Translations under genes and position numbers: made by a program
Notes under the pieces: generated by a model
Databases searched by the model: none
Seen by the model: only the letters and a program-made list of their open reading frames with translations
Told to the model about the DNA's origin: nothing
Part shown: in pieces, positions 19,990-32,006 of the stretch
Layout of the letters: each line of letters opens with the position of its first letter
Position numbering within the stretch: position 1 is the first letter of the stretch
Origin: Spirochaetales bacterium
GTDB lineage: Bacteria; Spirochaetota; Spirochaetia; Treponematales; Treponemataceae
Direction: 5' to 3'
Assembly: GCA_003246335.1 (NCBI GenBank)
Contig: QKAR01000045.1
Coordinates: 1-64,000 of the forward strand
DNA: 64,000 bases

Positions 19990-21882
19990 ATGACGCTGAG
20001 AATGAAAATGCGCGTCGTGAACGGCGTCGTGGTCGCGCTGTTCGTCGCGTGCGGTATCGCCTTCGTGTTTCTACAGAGTAGGCTTACGGAAATATCGAAA
20101 GAGCGCGAGGTCCTTACCGAGGTTCGCGCGAGCCTCGTCGCGGAGGCGCTTTTCTTTCCGTCTTTTTACGATTCCCCTCTGAAGACGATTCAGTCGGATT
20201 ACGCGAAGGTCGCGGCGCAGACCGACGAGAATTTCGCCACGCTCGATACGTTGAAAATCCTCCCAAGGAGCAACGGCGCGATCGAGGACGCGCTTACCCG
20301 CATCGTTTCACTCAAGGCTATCGGAGATAAGCAGCGGGAGGCGCTTTCCTCCGCGATTGGCGTCTTTCTCGATCGGGGCGTCGCGATGGGCGCCTTTGAC
20401 GGTTCCCTGCAACTCGTCGACGGCGCCTTCCTAAAGCTGAACAAAGGCCGCGCGGGTTTCGACGATTTTTCCGACGCGATCAATACGCTTTCGTATTCCC
20501 TGTCTCTCATTCAGCAAGTCTATAAGAACTCGATAACGCTCGTGGACGAGCAGTTCGCGATCATCGACGCGCAAGTCGCGGCGCTGAAGCAGCGTTATTA
20601 TATCGGTATCATATCGGTGATCGTCGCCATACTCGCGCTGAGCGCCCTGCTGTCGGGGTCGACGATGGCCGGGGTTACCCGCCGGGTTGGCTCGATCAAG
20701 GGCGTGGTTTCCGATATCGGCTCGGGGAAGCTCTCCGGCTCGTCCGGGATTAGGGGCGCCGACGAATTAGGCGATCTGGGACGAACGCTTGACGCGATGA
20801 GCGCCGGGCTCATCGCGTTCGTTCGGCAAATTAAGGAAGTCTCGGCGCTCGCCCTCGACAGCCAGCGATCCCTCCGGGTCTCGGTGGACGGAACCGAGGA
20901 AATCGTGTCAGAGCTGAAGGTGAAGGCAGACGGCATTCGGTCCGCGACCGATTCGCTTCGCGGCATCGTCCGCTCGTCGGAAGCGGCCACCTCGTCCATT
21001 CTCGAAGACGTTAAGTCGATGGTCGACATGGTTCAGTCCCAGTCCGCCATGGTCGAGGAGTCGACCGCGGCGATCACGGAAATGTCCGCGTCGATCCGCT
21101 CGCTGAGCTCGTCGGTCGAGGCGAACCGCGGCGACACCGCGGATCTCGTTAACGTCGCGAAAACGGGCGAGGAGCAGATTCGCGAGACCGGGGAGCTGGT
21201 TTCCGCCATCAACGCGAGCATAGCGGTGATCCAGGAAATGGCCGACTTAATTTCCGGCATCGCCTCCCGCACGAATTTGCTCGCGATGAACGCCGCCATC
21301 GAGGCCGCGCACGCGGGCGAGTACGGCAAGGGATTTTCCGTCGTCGCGGACGAGATTCGGACGCTCGCGGAAGCCTCGGCCGAAAACTCGAAGACGATCG
21401 CCTCCCGGTTGCAGGAAATCATCGTGTCCATCCGCCAGGCTGACGAGTCGAGCCGCCGCACGGCGGAATCGTTCGGCATGGTTCGGGAGCGCGTTTCCCG
21501 CACGAGCAACAGTTTCGGCGAGATGGCCGACGGGTTGCGGGAGCTCGCGGAAGGCGGCGGACAGGTGCAGGACGCGATGACCGAGCTAAACGAGTATACC
21601 TCGACGCTCAGGAACCGCGCGGGATCGATCACGACCTCCGCTGGTTCGATGAGCGCGAAGATCGGCGAGGTTCGCGAGTCATCCGACGTCGTGGCCGAGG
21701 GAGCCGACGGCATATTGCATAGCCTCGTTTCCATCGGAGAGCGCATGCGCGAGGTCGACGGTAGGGCTGCTTCGGTCGGCGACATGAGCGCCCGCCTCGA
21801 TACGGAAATCGGACGCTTTCACATCGAGGATGGGTCCGACTCCGGCGCGGGTCTGCCCGGCGAGAACGCCGCCGTCGTTTGA
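19990..21882 (+). CDS. Methyl-accepting chemotaxis protein
   Basis: Two TM segments, HAMP-like region, [41 protein letters not shown] signalling tip. Confidence 0.95.
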   Translation: MTLRMKMRVVNGVVVALFVACGIAFVFLQSRLTEISKEREVLTEVRASLVAEALFFPSFYDSPLKTIQSDYAKVAAQTDENFATLDTLKILPRSNGAIEDALTRIVSLKAIGDKQREALSSAIGVFLDRGVAMGAFDGSLQLVDGAFLKLNKGRAGFDDFSDAINTLSYSLSLIQQVYKNSITLVDEQFAIIDAQVAALKQRYYIGIISVIVAILALSALLSGSTMAGVTRRVGSIKGVVSDIGSGKLSGSSGIRGADELGDLGRTLDAMSAGLIAFVRQIKEVSALALDSQRSLRVSVDGTEEIVSELKVKADGIRSATDSLRGIVRSSEAATSSILEDVKSMVDMVQSQSAMVEESTAAITEMSASIRSLSSSVEANRGDTADLVNVAKTGEEQIRETGELVSAINASIAVIQEMADLISGIASRTNLLAMNAAIEAAHAGEYGKGFSVVADEIRTLAEASAENSKTIASRLQEIIVSIRQADESSRRTAESFGMVRERVSRTSNSFGEMADGLRELAEGGGQVQDAMTELNEYTSTLRNRAGSITTSAGSMSAKIGEVRESSDVVAEGADGILHSLVSIGERMREVDGRAASVGDMSARLDTEIGRFHIEDGSDSGAGLPGENAAVV

Positions 21883-21894
21883 GCGCGCCGAGGC

Positions 21895-22650
21895 CTAGTA
21901 CGTAACTTTAGATAGGAATTCTTTCGTTCGCGGGTTTTGCGGGTTCCCGAACACATCTTCGGGCTTCCCCGATTCCACGATGATCCCTTCGTCCATGAAC
22001 AAAACGCGGGAAGCGACGTCGCGGGCGAACCGCATTTCGTGTGTGACTACCACCATGGTCATGCCCCGCTCGGCGAGGCTTTTCATGACGGCGAGAACCT
22101 CTCCGACCATCTCCGGGTCGAGGGCGCTCGTCGGCTCGTCGAAGAGCATGACTTTCGGGTTCATCGCGAGCGCGCGCACGATGGCGATGCGCTGTTTTTG
22201 GCCGCCGGAGAGCTGGGCCGGGTGGGCGTAAAGCTTTTCGGTGAGCCCGACTTGGTCCAATAGATCCCGCGCAGTCGATTCGGCCTCGGCCTCGCTGAAC
22301 CCGAGTACCTTACTGGGCGATAGCACGATATTCTCGAGTACCGTCATGTGGGGAAACAGGTTGAAGTGCTGGAATACCATGCCCATGTCGCGTCTATGCG
22401 CGTCGAGGCCGCCGCGTTTCCATTGTCGCTTGTCGGTTATTTCGACGCCGTCAAACCAAATTTTTCCGCCGGTCGGCTCTTCCAAAAGGTTGAGGCATCG
22501 CAGGAACGTGCTCTTGCCGGAGCCCGATGGCCCGATGACGACGACGACTTCGCCCTTTCGCACCGATTCGTCAATGCCCCGCAGGACGGTGAGCTTTCCG
22601 AAATTTTTTTTCAGCCCCTCAACCTTGATGATCTCGTTACCGTCAGTCAT
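21895..22650 (-). CDS. Polar amino acid ABC transporter ATP-binding protein (GlnQ-type)
   Basis: [33 protein letters not shown]...[45 protein letters not shown]. Confidence 0.97.
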   Translation of the reverse strand: MTDGNEIIKVEGLKKNFGKLTVLRGIDESVRKGEVVVVIGPSGSGKSTFLRCLNLLEEPTGGKIWFDGVEITDKRQWKRGGLDAHRRDMGMVFQHFNLFPHMTVLENIVLSPSKVLGFSEAEAESTARDLLDQVGLTEKLYAHPAQLSGGQKQRIAIVRALAMNPKVMLFDEPTSALDPEMVGEVLAVMKSLAERGMTMVVVTHEMRFARDVASRVLFMDEGIIVESGKPEDVFGNPQNPRTKEFLSKVTY

Positions 22651-23335
22651 GCCGACCCATCCTTCGCTCGGCCCGGGCGAGCAGTTTCGAGAGCGGGAAC
22701 GTCAGCGCGAAGTAGACGAGGGCCGCGACGATCAAGGGCTCAAACGGCAGGAACGTGTTGCCGCGCACGGTGTTTGCCTTGTACATGAGATCGGCGATGC
22801 CGATGATCGAGACGATCGACGATTCCTTGATGACGACGACGAATTCGTTTCCGAGCGCGGGAAGCACGTTGCGGACGGCTTGCGGTATCACGACGTAGCG
22901 AAGCGTTTTCGCGTACGAGAGTCCCAGCGACCGCGCGGCCTCGCTTTGTCCCTTATCGATCGACTGGATTCCCGCCCTAAAAATCTCGCAAACGTAGGCG
23001 CCCGAGTTGATGCCCATCGTGATGACGCCAGCCATGAAATCGGCGAAGTTAATCCCGAGGATTTTCGACACGGCGGGAATGTTCGGGAATCGGATGCCGA
23101 TCGCCTGAAGCCCGTAATAAATGATAAAGAGCTGGACGAGTAGCGGCGTTCCGCGGATAAACTCGACATAGGCGGTCGCGAAAAAGCGGATACCCTTATT
23201 TTTTCCGATTCGGCAAACGGAGAGGAGTACGCCGATCATCACGCCGAAAAGAACCGCTAGAATGGCCAGAAGAATCGTGTTCTTCGCCCCGATGACGTAG
23301 TAACGCCAGTATTTCGTCAAAAAAGAGAAATTCAT
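22643..23335 (-). CDS. Polar amino acid ABC transporter permease (GlnP-type)
   Basis: [19 protein letters not shown]...[50 protein letters not shown]. Confidence 0.97.
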   Translation of the reverse strand: MNFSFLTKYWRYYVIGAKNTILLAILAVLFGVMIGVLLSVCRIGKNKGIRFFATAYVEFIRGTPLLVQLFIIYYGLQAIGIRFPNIPAVSKILGINFADFMAGVITMGINSGAYVCEIFRAGIQSIDKGQSEAARSLGLSYAKTLRYVVIPQAVRNVLPALGNEFVVVIKESSIVSIIGIADLMYKANTVRGNTFLPFEPLIVAALVYFALTFPLSKLLARAERRMGRHD

Positions 23336-23377
23336 AACCTTGTCAGTATATCCGAAGCGATCGCCTCTATACCAGCC

Positions 23378-25480
23378 TTATTCGGGGGATTTATGGCGCG
23401 CGTGAAAACCTACGTAAAACCCCAATAAGGCCGTCGCCGCGGCGAGCGCGATGGTCAAGGGCAGGGGAACCGTCGGCAACGCGTATTCGCCTTGGGTTGA
23501 CGGGGTCGTTTCGGTGATGGTGTATCCCATGTACGAATCATATTCGTCCTTCGCCTTTTCCCGAAACGAGGGAAAGCTCCGCGCGTCGACGGTTTCCGCG
23601 AGCGTTTCGTACCTATAGGCGAGCTCGAGCGTATCGCCTTTCTGATTGGCGCTGTAGGTAAACCGATACCAGGGGTTATCCGAGGCGTAGGTCGAGCTTT
23701 CGATGCGCATGCTTTCCGGAAGGTGAACGGTGATGCGGTGCCGCTCGTTTTTAGGCTCCCCGAGCCAATACGGCGCCGAGCGGGTTTCGCCCATATGCGC
23801 GAAATCCGATAAATCCCCGCTGAACGTGTACGGGTACACGTAGAGGCTATGTCGTGAGCCCGCGGCTCCCCAAAGGTTTGGGATCGCGTAGGATTCGTTT
23901 ATGACGAGCGTGTTTCCGTCCCGATCGTCGCCGCTCGTGATGTCTTCCAGCTTTTCGGCGCGCGGGAACGACCGTTGATAAAAATCGAGATAGTCGCTTT
24001 CGATTGACGCCCGTCCGGAATTCGCCATGCGAAAGCGCATGTCGTCGGCGCTTTTTCCCCGATAGGTCGAGATAACCTCGAGCGTTCCCGGTTCATCATA
24101 GCCATTCGGCTGGTAAATCTCGTGGACGTCGATGTCGTTCGCCATTTCCTTCGGCATGGGCGTAAGGGCCCCGACGTCGGGATTGAGAATGAGCGCGTCG
24201 CCGTAATTCGGCACCCAGGTCGATCGAATCGCCCCTCCTTGGTACGAAATCGTCGGGTCAAACCAAAGCCATCCATCGCCGTCTTTCACGGCGGCGATCA
24301 CGTGGTCGAAAGATTCAGGCGACGGCAACCAGCCGCCGAGATCCCTTCCTTGCGTTGAATTCACGAGGGCGGGCCACGCCTCAAAACCCGCCATTCGGGC
24401 GAGGGCGCAAAAAAGCGTCGTTTTGTCTTTGCAGTCGCCGAACCTCGTCGCGAGCGTTTCCCTCGGCGTTCGCGGCCGATGGGAGTTAGCGCCGATCTCG
24501 ATGCCGAAATAGCGGATTTCGTCCTGCACGAACCGAAGCGCCGCGATGAGCCTGTCGTCGTCCGTCGCGGCGGGATGGGTTACCTCGTAACGGTCCATGA
24601 TATCCCGGTACGCCGTCTCGATGTCTTTCGGGGGGCTTTCGGCCGACGCGAACGTCTGCTCGCCCCAGGCCCGAACGTCGGCCCAAGTTTTCCACTCGCT
24701 GATCTCGATCCAGGGATAGGTTTCGTACCAATCGGGAACGCCGTCCTCGGCCTTGACCGCGGGGGAATTCTTTTCGGTCCAAACCTTCGCGACCGCTCCG
24801 TTCGCGAGTTCCGTCGTCGTTAGGGGAATCGTCCGCCCGTGCTGTCGAATCTCGAGGTTTCTGCCCTGGGGAATACGGACGCGAAACGATAGGCTCGCCA
24901 TGGGGTAGTCGTACCCGTAGGAAAAATATGAGTAAAATCTCTTGCCGAAAATGGGATTCGAGCCGCGAACCGAATAATCGTACTCGACGACGTCGCGCGC
25001 GCGGATGTCCTCGAGCACGATGAGCATGGTCGTCGCCTCGTCGTAAAGCCCCTGGCTGAGCGAGGTTTCCCGTTGCAGCTCTTTCCATCGGACGCGCTTT
25101 GACCAATCGAGCGCCTTGCCGTCCCGGTATACGGTGAACCCGTGGATCTCGAGTTTTTCATAGGCGGGGTTATACTCGATCTCGATTTGCGAGGCGTCCT
25201 CAAGTCCCGAATTGTTAAGCACCTTGAACGCGCCGTGAAAATACGTTTCGCTCGGATCGACGTTAACTTGGCGATCGGTGAGGACGTAATAATATCCGTC
25301 GTCGATGAGCGCGGGGTCTACTCCGGCCGTTTGATCGAGCGTGACGGGTTCGATCCACGCCGCGCGCGGGGTGATCGGAATGGGCGTGGCGTCGAGAGCC
25401 GCGAGTTTTTGCGCGACCAGTACTGCGGCGCAAAGGGAAGCGATTCTCGGAAATCGCCGAAGAAAGGGGGGTGCGTTCAC
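23378..25480 (-). CDS. DUF3857/transglutaminase-like domain protein, secreted and membrane anchored
   Basis: YRDIMDRYEV...FVQDEIRYFGIEIGANSHRPRTPRETLATRFGDCKDKTTLFCALARMAGFEA; GTG start at 25480 preceded by GGAGG; C-terminal TM. Confidence 0.85.
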   Translation of the reverse strand: MNAPPFLRRFPRIASLCAAVLVAQKLAALDATPIPITPRAAWIEPVTLDQTAGVDPALIDDGYYYVLTDRQVNVDPSETYFHGAFKVLNNSGLEDASQIEIEYNPAYEKLEIHGFTVYRDGKALDWSKRVRWKELQRETSLSQGLYDEATTMLIVLEDIRARDVVEYDYSVRGSNPIFGKRFYSYFSYGYDYPMASLSFRVRIPQGRNLEIRQHGRTIPLTTTELANGAVAKVWTEKNSPAVKAEDGVPDWYETYPWIEISEWKTWADVRAWGEQTFASAESPPKDIETAYRDIMDRYEVTHPAATDDDRLIAALRFVQDEIRYFGIEIGANSHRPRTPRETLATRFGDCKDKTTLFCALARMAGFEAWPALVNSTQGRDLGGWLPSPESFDHVIAAVKDGDGWLWFDPTISYQGGAIRSTWVPNYGDALILNPDVGALTPMPKEMANDIDVHEIYQPNGYDEPGTLEVISTYRGKSADDMRFRMANSGRASIESDYLDFYQRSFPRAEKLEDITSGDDRDGNTLVINESYAIPNLWGAAGSRHSLYVYPYTFSGDLSDFAHMGETRSAPYWLGEPKNERHRITVHLPESMRIESSTYASDNPWYRFTYSANQKGDTLELAYRYETLAETVDARSFPSFREKAKDEYDSYMGYTITETTPSTQGEYALPTVPLPLTIALAAATALLGFYVGFHARHKSPE

Positions 25481-25838
25481 GATTCCTCCATGACAAAACA
25501 AGTATATAGAAAATTGTCGGACTTTGCATGATTCGCCCACTTAATTAAATAAAGAAAATAGGGGGTTCTTGCATATTCCTGCACAAATGCGCAAACAAAT
25601 TGCATATTTATTCGGGAAAAAAACGTTTCGGGATTGGTTCTACTGGACAAAATTATGGCTTTTAGTACACACTCGTGCTAGTCGACGGTGCTGTGACGGA
25701 ACTGAATTTTCTGAAATGGCACTGTAATACGGATGGATGAATCATCCCGTAAAATGGAACGAAGACGTTCTTTTCATTAGCGTCATTGTCTGTTTTCGGG
25801 ATCCGTCAGGATATTTTTATTCGCCGAAAGAGGAGACC

Positions 25839-28800
25839 ATGATGCCGTTTGTAAAGCGTCCCGGAAAATACGGATTATACGATCCGGCCAACGAGAAAGA
25901 AAACTGCGGGGTCGGATTTCTCGCCAATATAAAAGGAAAGAAAAACCACTCAATCATCGAAGACGCCGGCCATATCCTGTGCCGCATGGACCATCGCGGC
26001 GCGCGCGGCGCCGAGGTCAATACCGGAGACGGCGCGGGAATCCTGACGGCCCTGCCCCATGACTTTTTGGTGAAAGTCGCGCGACGCGACGCCGGGGTCG
26101 TTCTTTCCGCAGAGGGTACCTACGCCGCCGGCATCGTGTTCCTTCCGAAGGACGCGGCTCAGCGCGAGGCCTGCAAGCTTTCCGTCGAGGAAATTATCGC
26201 CGAGCACGGCCAGCGGCTTTTAGGCTGGCGCCACGTGCCGACCGACCACACGGGCCTCGGCCCGTCCGCCATAGCGAGCGAGCCGATCATGGAAATGCTC
26301 TTCGTCGGCTCCGACGCGCCCGAGGGAACGCCGATCGACGCCGAGGCTTTCGACCGCAAGCTCTTTTTGATCCGAAAGGAAGCGACGCATGCCATTCGCG
26401 GAATGTCGCACGATCCCGACGATTTTTTCTACGTCTCGAGCCTTTCTTGCCGCGTCATCGTCTATAAAGGAATGCTTTCCGCCGGCCAGCTTTTCACGTA
26501 CTTCCCCGATCTATCCGACGCGGATTATTCCTCGCACCTCGCGATGGTTCATTCCCGCTTCTCGACGAACACGTTCCCGTCATGGGACCGCGCCCAGCCG
26601 CTTCGCTACATGGCGCACAACGGCGAGATCAACACCCTGCGCGGCAACGTCAACAAAATGCTGTCCCGCCAAGGCATGCTCGAGAGCCCGCTGTTCGGCG
26701 ACGACCTTGAGAAAGCCTTCCCGATCAACGAGCCCGACCTTTCAGACTCCGGCCATTTCGACAATGTTCTTGAGCTCCTGTGCATGGGCGGTCGAACGCT
26801 TCCCGAGTCGGTGATGATGATGATTCCCGAGGCCTGGGAAAACCATAAGACGATGAGCGCCTCGAAGAAGGCTTTCTATAAATACTCGAGCTCCATGATG
26901 GAGCCCTGGGACGGTCCCGCCTCCATCTCGTTTACCGACGGAACGTACATCGGCGCGGTGCTTGACCGAAACGGCCTTCGCCCGAGCCGCATCTATATCA
27001 CCGACGACGACATGGTCGTCATGGCGAGCGAGGTCGGCGTTCTCGACATCGATCCCGCGCGCATCGTGCAGAAGACCCGCCTGCAGCCGGGAAAAATGTT
27101 TCTCGTCGACTTTAAGGAAGGCCGCATCATTCACGACGAGGAGATAAAAGAAAAAATCGCGCGCGCGAAGCCCTACGCCGAATGGCTCGCGAATCAGGTG
27201 ATGCGGCTCGACGCGTTGCCGGTTCCCTCGTCGGTACCTCCCGCGCACGACCCCGAAACCCTGCAGACGAAACTGAAGGCCTTCGGCTATACGCTCGAGA
27301 CCATCAACATGCTGCTGCGCCCGATGGTCGAGAACTCCCAGGAAGCTCTCGGCTCGATGGGCAACGACGCCCCGCTCGCGGTCCTTTCGGGAAAGCCCCG
27401 GCTCGTCTACGATTATTTCAAACAGCTGTTCGCGCAGGTCACGAACCCGCCGATCGACTCGATCCGCGAGGACATCATCATGAGCCTCGGCTCCTTCGTC
27501 GGCCCCGAGCGCAACCTGCTGATGCCGGTCGAGGTTCACTGCAATCGCTTCTATCTCGACTCTCCGATCCTCACGACCGCCGAGCTCGCCCAGCTCAAGG
27601 AACTCGGCGCGCGCGGCTGGAAGACGAAAGTCATCGACGCGACGTATTCCGCCGCCGAGGGGGGAAGCGCGCTCGTCGCCGCCCTTGACCGCATCGAGCG
27701 CGACGTGGACAAGGCGCTGAACCACGGCTATCAATTCGTCATCCTTTCCGATCGCGCCGCCGGTAATTTGCGCGCGCCGATCCCCGCCTTGCTCGCGGTC
27801 GGCTCGGTGCACCAGCATCTCGTGCGCGAGTCGAAGCGCACGGAAATCGGCATAATCGTCGAATCCGGCGAGCCGCGCGAGGTGCATCAGTTCTGCATGC
27901 TCTTCGGATTCGGCGCCGACGCGGTAAACCCGTACCTCGCGTACGAGGCTTTATTGCACCTCGAGGCCACGGGCTCGTACGCGCAGCACCATTCGGCGAA
28001 GGAAATCGAGTCTCACTACGTGAAGGCAATATCGAAGGGTATGCGAAAAGTCTTCGGTAAAATGGGAATTTCTACGCTCGAGTCATATAAGTCCGCGCAG
28101 GTATTCGAGGCCGTCGGGCTTGCCGATGAGGTCGTCGAGCGGTGCTTCACGGGAACCGCGAGCCGCATCAAGGGAGCGGGTTTCGCCGAGCTTTCGAAGG
28201 AAGTCGCCACGCGGCACGATATCGCCTATCCCGGGCGAAAGGAAAACCGATTTGACGAATGGCGGAGCGTCGGCGACTATCAAGTCCGTTTCGGCGGGGA
28301 AAAGCATATGTGGGATCCCGAATCCATCGCGGACCTGCAGGTCGCCTGTCGGCAGAACGATCCGAAGGCGTGGGCTCGCTTCACCGCGCGGCAGAACGCC
28401 CGCTCGACCGAGCAGGCGACTATCCGCGGCCTTTTGAAATTCCGCGAGGGCTCTACCGCCGACGGGAAACCGATCGCGGCGATCCCCCTTTCCGAGGTTG
28501 AGCCCGTCTCGAGCATCGTGAAGCGCTTCGCCACCGGAGCCATGAGCTACGGCTCGATTTCGCTTGAGGCGCACGAAACCCTCGCCATCGCGATGAACCG
28601 CCTCGGCGGAAAGTCGAACACCGGCGAGGGCGGCGAGGACCCGTCTCGTTTCCAGAAACTGGCGAACGGCGACTCGATGCGCAGCGCGATCAAGCAAGTC
28701 GCGTCCGGCCGATTCGGCGTGACCATCGAATACCTGACGAACGCCGACGAGATTCAGATTAAGATGGCGCAAGGCGCGAAGCCCGGCGAGGGAGGGGAGC

Positions 28801-30446
28801 TTCCCGGCCACAAAGTCGACGCGACGATCGCGAAGACCCGCTATTCGACGCCGGGCGTCGGCCTTATCAGCCCGCCGCCGCACCACGATATTTACTCGAT
28901 CGAGGACCTCGCGCAGCTCATATTCGATTTGAAGAACGCGAACCCGAGCGCGCGCATTTCCGTTAAGCTCGTTTCCGAAGTGGGCGTCGGTACCGTCGCG
29001 GCGGGAGTCGCGAAAGGGCACGCCGACCACATTCTCGTTTCCGGCCACGACGGCGGGACGGGGGCGTCCCCGCTCACCGGCGTGAAGAACGCCGGACTTC
29101 CGTGGGAACTCGGGATCGCCGAGGCCCATCAAACCCTCGTAATGAACGATTTGCGCTCGCGCGTCGTCCTCCAGACCGACGGTCAGCTCAAGACCGGCAG
29201 GGACGTCGCGATCGCGGCGATCCTCGGCGCCGAGGAATGCGGCTTCGCGACCGCGCCGCTTATCACGATGGGCTGCGTCATGATGCGCAAATGCCACAAT
29301 AACACGTGCCCCGTCGGTATCGCGACGCAAGATCCTCGGCTCCGCTCCCGCTTTTCGGGTAAGCCCGAGTACGTACAGAACTTCTTCACGTTCGTCGCGG
29401 AAGACCTTCGGCAGATCATGGCCTCGGTCGGCGTCCGTTCCTGGAACGAACTCATCGGCCGCGTCGACCTGCTTGAGCAGGACCGATCGGTGCTGACCGA
29501 GAAATCCGCGGGCGTCGACCTCGCCGCGATTCTCGCGCCGCCGCTTAAGCCGCGCTCTGATACCGAAGTCTACAACACCATCAAGCAAGACCACGGCCTC
29601 GAGGCGGTTCTTGATCGGGCGCTTATTAAGAAGTGCCGGGGCGCGATCGACGGAAAAGGTCCCGTCTCGCTCAAGGAAAAAATCATCAATACCGATCGCG
29701 CCGTCGGCACGATGCTGAGTCACGAGATTTCCCTCGGCCACGCGAACGAGGGCCTCGCGGACGGATCCATCTCGGTTAACTTTACCGGCACGGCGGGGCA
29801 AAGTTTCGGCGCCTGGCTCGCGCGCGGCGTCGAGTTTAAGCTTTCGGGCGACGCGAACGATTACGTCGGCAAGGGCCTGTGCGGCGGGCGCGTCATTATC
29901 ACCCCTCCCGCGCTCGCGCGCTTTCAGCCGAGCGAAAACGTCATCATTGGAAGCGTATCGTTCTATGGCGCGACCGCCGGCGAGGGCTTCATCCGCGGCA
30001 TGGCGGCGGAGCGCTTCTGCGTCCGCAACTCCGGCGCTCACGTCGTGATAGAGGGCGTCGGCGACCATGGCTGCGAATACATGACCGGCGGAGTCGCCGT
30101 CATACTGGGCCCGACCGGGCGCAACTTCGCGGCAGGCATGTCCGGCGGCATCGCTTGGGTTTATGACCCGCGCGGAAAATTGCCGTCGAACTGCAACTCC
30201 GGCATGGTGTCCCTCGAGTCGATCGGCCCCGAGGACGAGAAAGAACTGAAGGACATGATCGAGAAACATCGAGCGTATACCGGTTCCAGCATCGCCGCGA
30301 GCATCCTCGGCGACTGGGACGCGACCAAGCGGTCGTTCGTGAAGGTAATCCCCGAGGATTATCGCAAGGTGCTTAACGCGCGAAAGGCCGCTGCCGCCGC
30401 CGCGAAAGCCGCCGCTCAAGGTGCGAAGGAGGCCGTCCATGGGTAA
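25839..30446 (+). CDS. gltB: Glutamate synthase large subunit
   Basis: [38 protein letters not shown] ... [16 protein letters not shown] ... [26 protein letters not shown] 25839 with AGGAG. Confidence 0.98.
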   Translation: MMPFVKRPGKYGLYDPANEKENCGVGFLANIKGKKNHSIIEDAGHILCRMDHRGARGAEVNTGDGAGILTALPHDFLVKVARRDAGVVLSAEGTYAAGIVFLPKDAAQREACKLSVEEIIAEHGQRLLGWRHVPTDHTGLGPSAIASEPIMEMLFVGSDAPEGTPIDAEAFDRKLFLIRKEATHAIRGMSHDPDDFFYVSSLSCRVIVYKGMLSAGQLFTYFPDLSDADYSSHLAMVHSRFSTNTFPSWDRAQPLRYMAHNGEINTLRGNVNKMLSRQGMLESPLFGDDLEKAFPINEPDLSDSGHFDNVLELLCMGGRTLPESVMMMIPEAWENHKTMSASKKAFYKYSSSMMEPWDGPASISFTDGTYIGAVLDRNGLRPSRIYITDDDMVVMASEVGVLDIDPARIVQKTRLQPGKMFLVDFKEGRIIHDEEIKEKIARAKPYAEWLANQVMRLDALPVPSSVPPAHDPETLQTKLKAFGYTLETINMLLRPMVENSQEALGSMGNDAPLAVLSGKPRLVYDYFKQLFAQVTNPPIDSIREDIIMSLGSFVGPERNLLMPVEVHCNRFYLDSPILTTAELAQLKELGARGWKTKVIDATYSAAEGGSALVAALDRIERDVDKALNHGYQFVILSDRAAGNLRAPIPALLAVGSVHQHLVRESKRTEIGIIVESGEPREVHQFCMLFGFGADAVNPYLAYEALLHLEATGSYAQHHSAKEIESHYVKAISKGMRKVFGKMGISTLESYKSAQVFEAVGLADEVVERCFTGTASRIKGAGFAELSKEVATRHDIAYPGRKENRFDEWRSVGDYQVRFGGEKHMWDPESIADLQVACRQNDPKAWARFTARQNARSTEQATIRGLLKFREGSTADGKPIAAIPLSEVEPVSSIVKRFATGAMSYGSISLEAHETLAIAMNRLGGKSNTGEGGEDPSRFQKLANGDSMRSAIKQVASGRFGVTIEYLTNADEIQIKMAQGAKPGEGGELPGHKVDATIAKTRYSTPGVGLISPPPHHDIYSIEDLAQLIFDLKNANPSARISVKLVSEVGVGTVAAGVAKGHADHILVSGHDGGTGASPLTGVKNAGLPWELGIAEAHQTLVMNDLRSRVVLQTDGQLKTGRDVAIAAILGAEECGFATAPLITMGCVMMRKCHNNTCPVGIATQDPRLRSRFSGKPEYVQNFFTFVAEDLRQIMASVGVRSWNELIGRVDLLEQDRSVLTEKSAGVDLAAILAPPLKPRSDTEVYNTIKQDHGLEAVLDRALIKKCRGAIDGKGPVSLKEKIINTDRAVGTMLSHEISLGHANEGLADGSISVNFTGTAGQSFGAWLARGVEFKLSGDANDYVGKGLCGGRVIITPPALARFQPSENVIIGSVSFYGATAGEGFIRGMAAERFCVRNSGAHVVIEGVGDHGCEYMTGGVAVILGPTGRNFAAGMSGGIAWVYDPRGKLPSNCNSGMVSLESIGPEDEKELKDMIEKHRAYTGSSIAASILGDWDATKRSFVKVIPEDYRKVLNARKAAAAAAKAAAQGAKEAVHG

Positions 30447-31899
30447 GGTTACGGGTTTTTTGGAATTCGACCGCAAGAAAGTTCCGTATCGCGCGCCTGA
30501 GCTGCGCGTGAAGGATTTTAAGGAGTTTTTGCTGCCGCTCGAGCCGATGGAGCGCGTCGAGCAGGGCGCCCGCTGCATGGATTGCGGCGTGCCGTTTTGC
30601 CAATCGAGCTACGGCTGCCCGGTAAGCAATCTCATTCCGGAGTGGAACGACCTCGTTTTCAAGGGACGCGAAAAAGAGGCGTGGAAACGCCTGCTGAAAA
30701 CGAATAACTTCCCCGAGTTCACCGGGCGCGTGTGCCCGGCCCCGTGTGAGGGCGCGTGCGTGCTTGGCATGAACGTAACCCCCGTGACGATCAAGGACAA
30801 CGAGTGCTGGATCATCGACAACGCCTTCGAGCAGGGGTGGATGAAGCCGCTCCCGCCCGAGTCCCGAACCGGAAAAAAAGTCGCCGTCGTCGGCTCGGGG
30901 CCCGCAGGGCTCGCGGCCGCCGACCAGCTGAACAAGGCAGGGCACTTCGTCACCGTGTTCGAGCGGAATGACCGCGCCGGCGGCCTTCTCATGTACGGCA
31001 TCCCGAACATGAAGCTCGATAAGGACGTCGTGCAACGGCGCGTCGACTTAATGAAAGCGGAGGGCGTCGTGTTCCGCACGTCCACGGCCGTCGGCACAGA
31101 TACGCCTGCGAAAAATCTCGTGCGTGATTTCGACGCCGTGCTCATCGCGACCGGCTCGACGAGACCCCGCGACCTGAAGGTTCCCGGCCGCGAACTCAAG
31201 GGAATTCACTTCGCCGTCGATTTCCTGACCGCGAACACGAAGAGCCTCCTCGACTCCAATTTTTCCGACGGGAAGCGCATCGACGCGAAAGGAAAGAAAG
31301 TCCTCGTCATCGGCGGCGGCGACACGGGCAACGACTGCCTCGGAACCTCGATCCGGCACGGTTGCTCGGGCGTCGTCAACTTCGAGGTAATGCCAAAGCC
31401 CCCCGCCGAGCGCACTCCTGACATGCCGTGGCCGACATTCCCGCGTACGCTGAAAGTCGACTATGGTCACGGCGAGGCCGAGTGGGCGTTCGGAAAGGAC
31501 CCGCGCGAATATTGCATCTCAACGAAGGAATTCGTGGACGACGGCAAGGGAAACGTGAAGGGCGTGAAGACCGTCCGGGTAGAGTGGAAGAAAAACGACG
31601 CCGGCCAGTTTACCATGGCCGAGGTTCCCGGTTCCGAGGAATATTTCGACGCGGACCTCGTGTTTCTCGCGCTCGGCTTCCTGGGACCCGAGGACGCGAT
31701 CCTCAAGGACTTGGGCGTCGAGCTCGACGCGCGCACGAACGCGAAGGCGGACTATGGTTCGTTCGCGACGAGCGCGGAAAAAGTCTATGCCGCCGGCGAC
31801 GCGCGGCGCGGCCAGTCCCTGGTCGTGTGGGCGATAAACGAAGGCCGGCTCGCCGCCCGCGAGATTGACCGCTTCCTGATGGGAAATAGCTCTCTATAA
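30439..31899 (+). CDS. gltD: Glutamate synthase small subunit
   Basis: [18 protein letters not shown]...[28 protein letters not shown]...[44 protein letters not shown]; 8-nt overlap with gltB. Confidence 0.98.
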   Translation: MGKVTGFLEFDRKKVPYRAPELRVKDFKEFLLPLEPMERVEQGARCMDCGVPFCQSSYGCPVSNLIPEWNDLVFKGREKEAWKRLLKTNNFPEFTGRVCPAPCEGACVLGMNVTPVTIKDNECWIIDNAFEQGWMKPLPPESRTGKKVAVVGSGPAGLAAADQLNKAGHFVTVFERNDRAGGLLMYGIPNMKLDKDVVQRRVDLMKAEGVVFRTSTAVGTDTPAKNLVRDFDAVLIATGSTRPRDLKVPGRELKGIHFAVDFLTANTKSLLDSNFSDGKRIDAKGKKVLVIGGGDTGNDCLGTSIRHGCSGVVNFEVMPKPPAERTPDMPWPTFPRTLKVDYGHGEAEWAFGKDPREYCISTKEFVDDGKGNVKGVKTVRVEWKKNDAGQFTMAEVPGSEEYFDADLVFLALGFLGPEDAILKDLGVELDARTNAKADYGSFATSAEKVYAAGDARRGQSLVVWAINEGRLAAREIDRFLMGNSSL

Positions 31900-31946
31900 A
31901 AAAACGGCGGCGCGGGTAAAAATCTCGTGCGCCCGAGCCTGCAACG

Positions 31947-31988
31947 AAAAAAGGGCGTCCCGCGATGATTCGCGAGACGCCCTTTTTT
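31947..31988. terminator. Bidirectional Rho-independent terminator
   Basis: AAAAAAGGGCGTCcCGCG atgatt CGCGaGACGCCCTTTTTT between gltD and convergent MCP. Confidence 0.88.
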
Positions 31989-32006
31989 CGTTGGGGATAT
32001 CAGCCG

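Noticed and set aside
25722-25738. Sigma54 promoter (TGGCAC) upstream of gltB
   Set aside because: TGGCAC present at the -24-like position but the required TTGC at -12 spacing is missing.
26742-27887. 381-aa minus-strand ORF
   Set aside because: Antisense to gltB; no coding evidence.
28083-30578. 831-aa minus-strand ORF
   Set aside because: Antisense to gltB, Arg/Asp/Val-rich low-complexity translation typical of GC-rich mirror frames; no domain.
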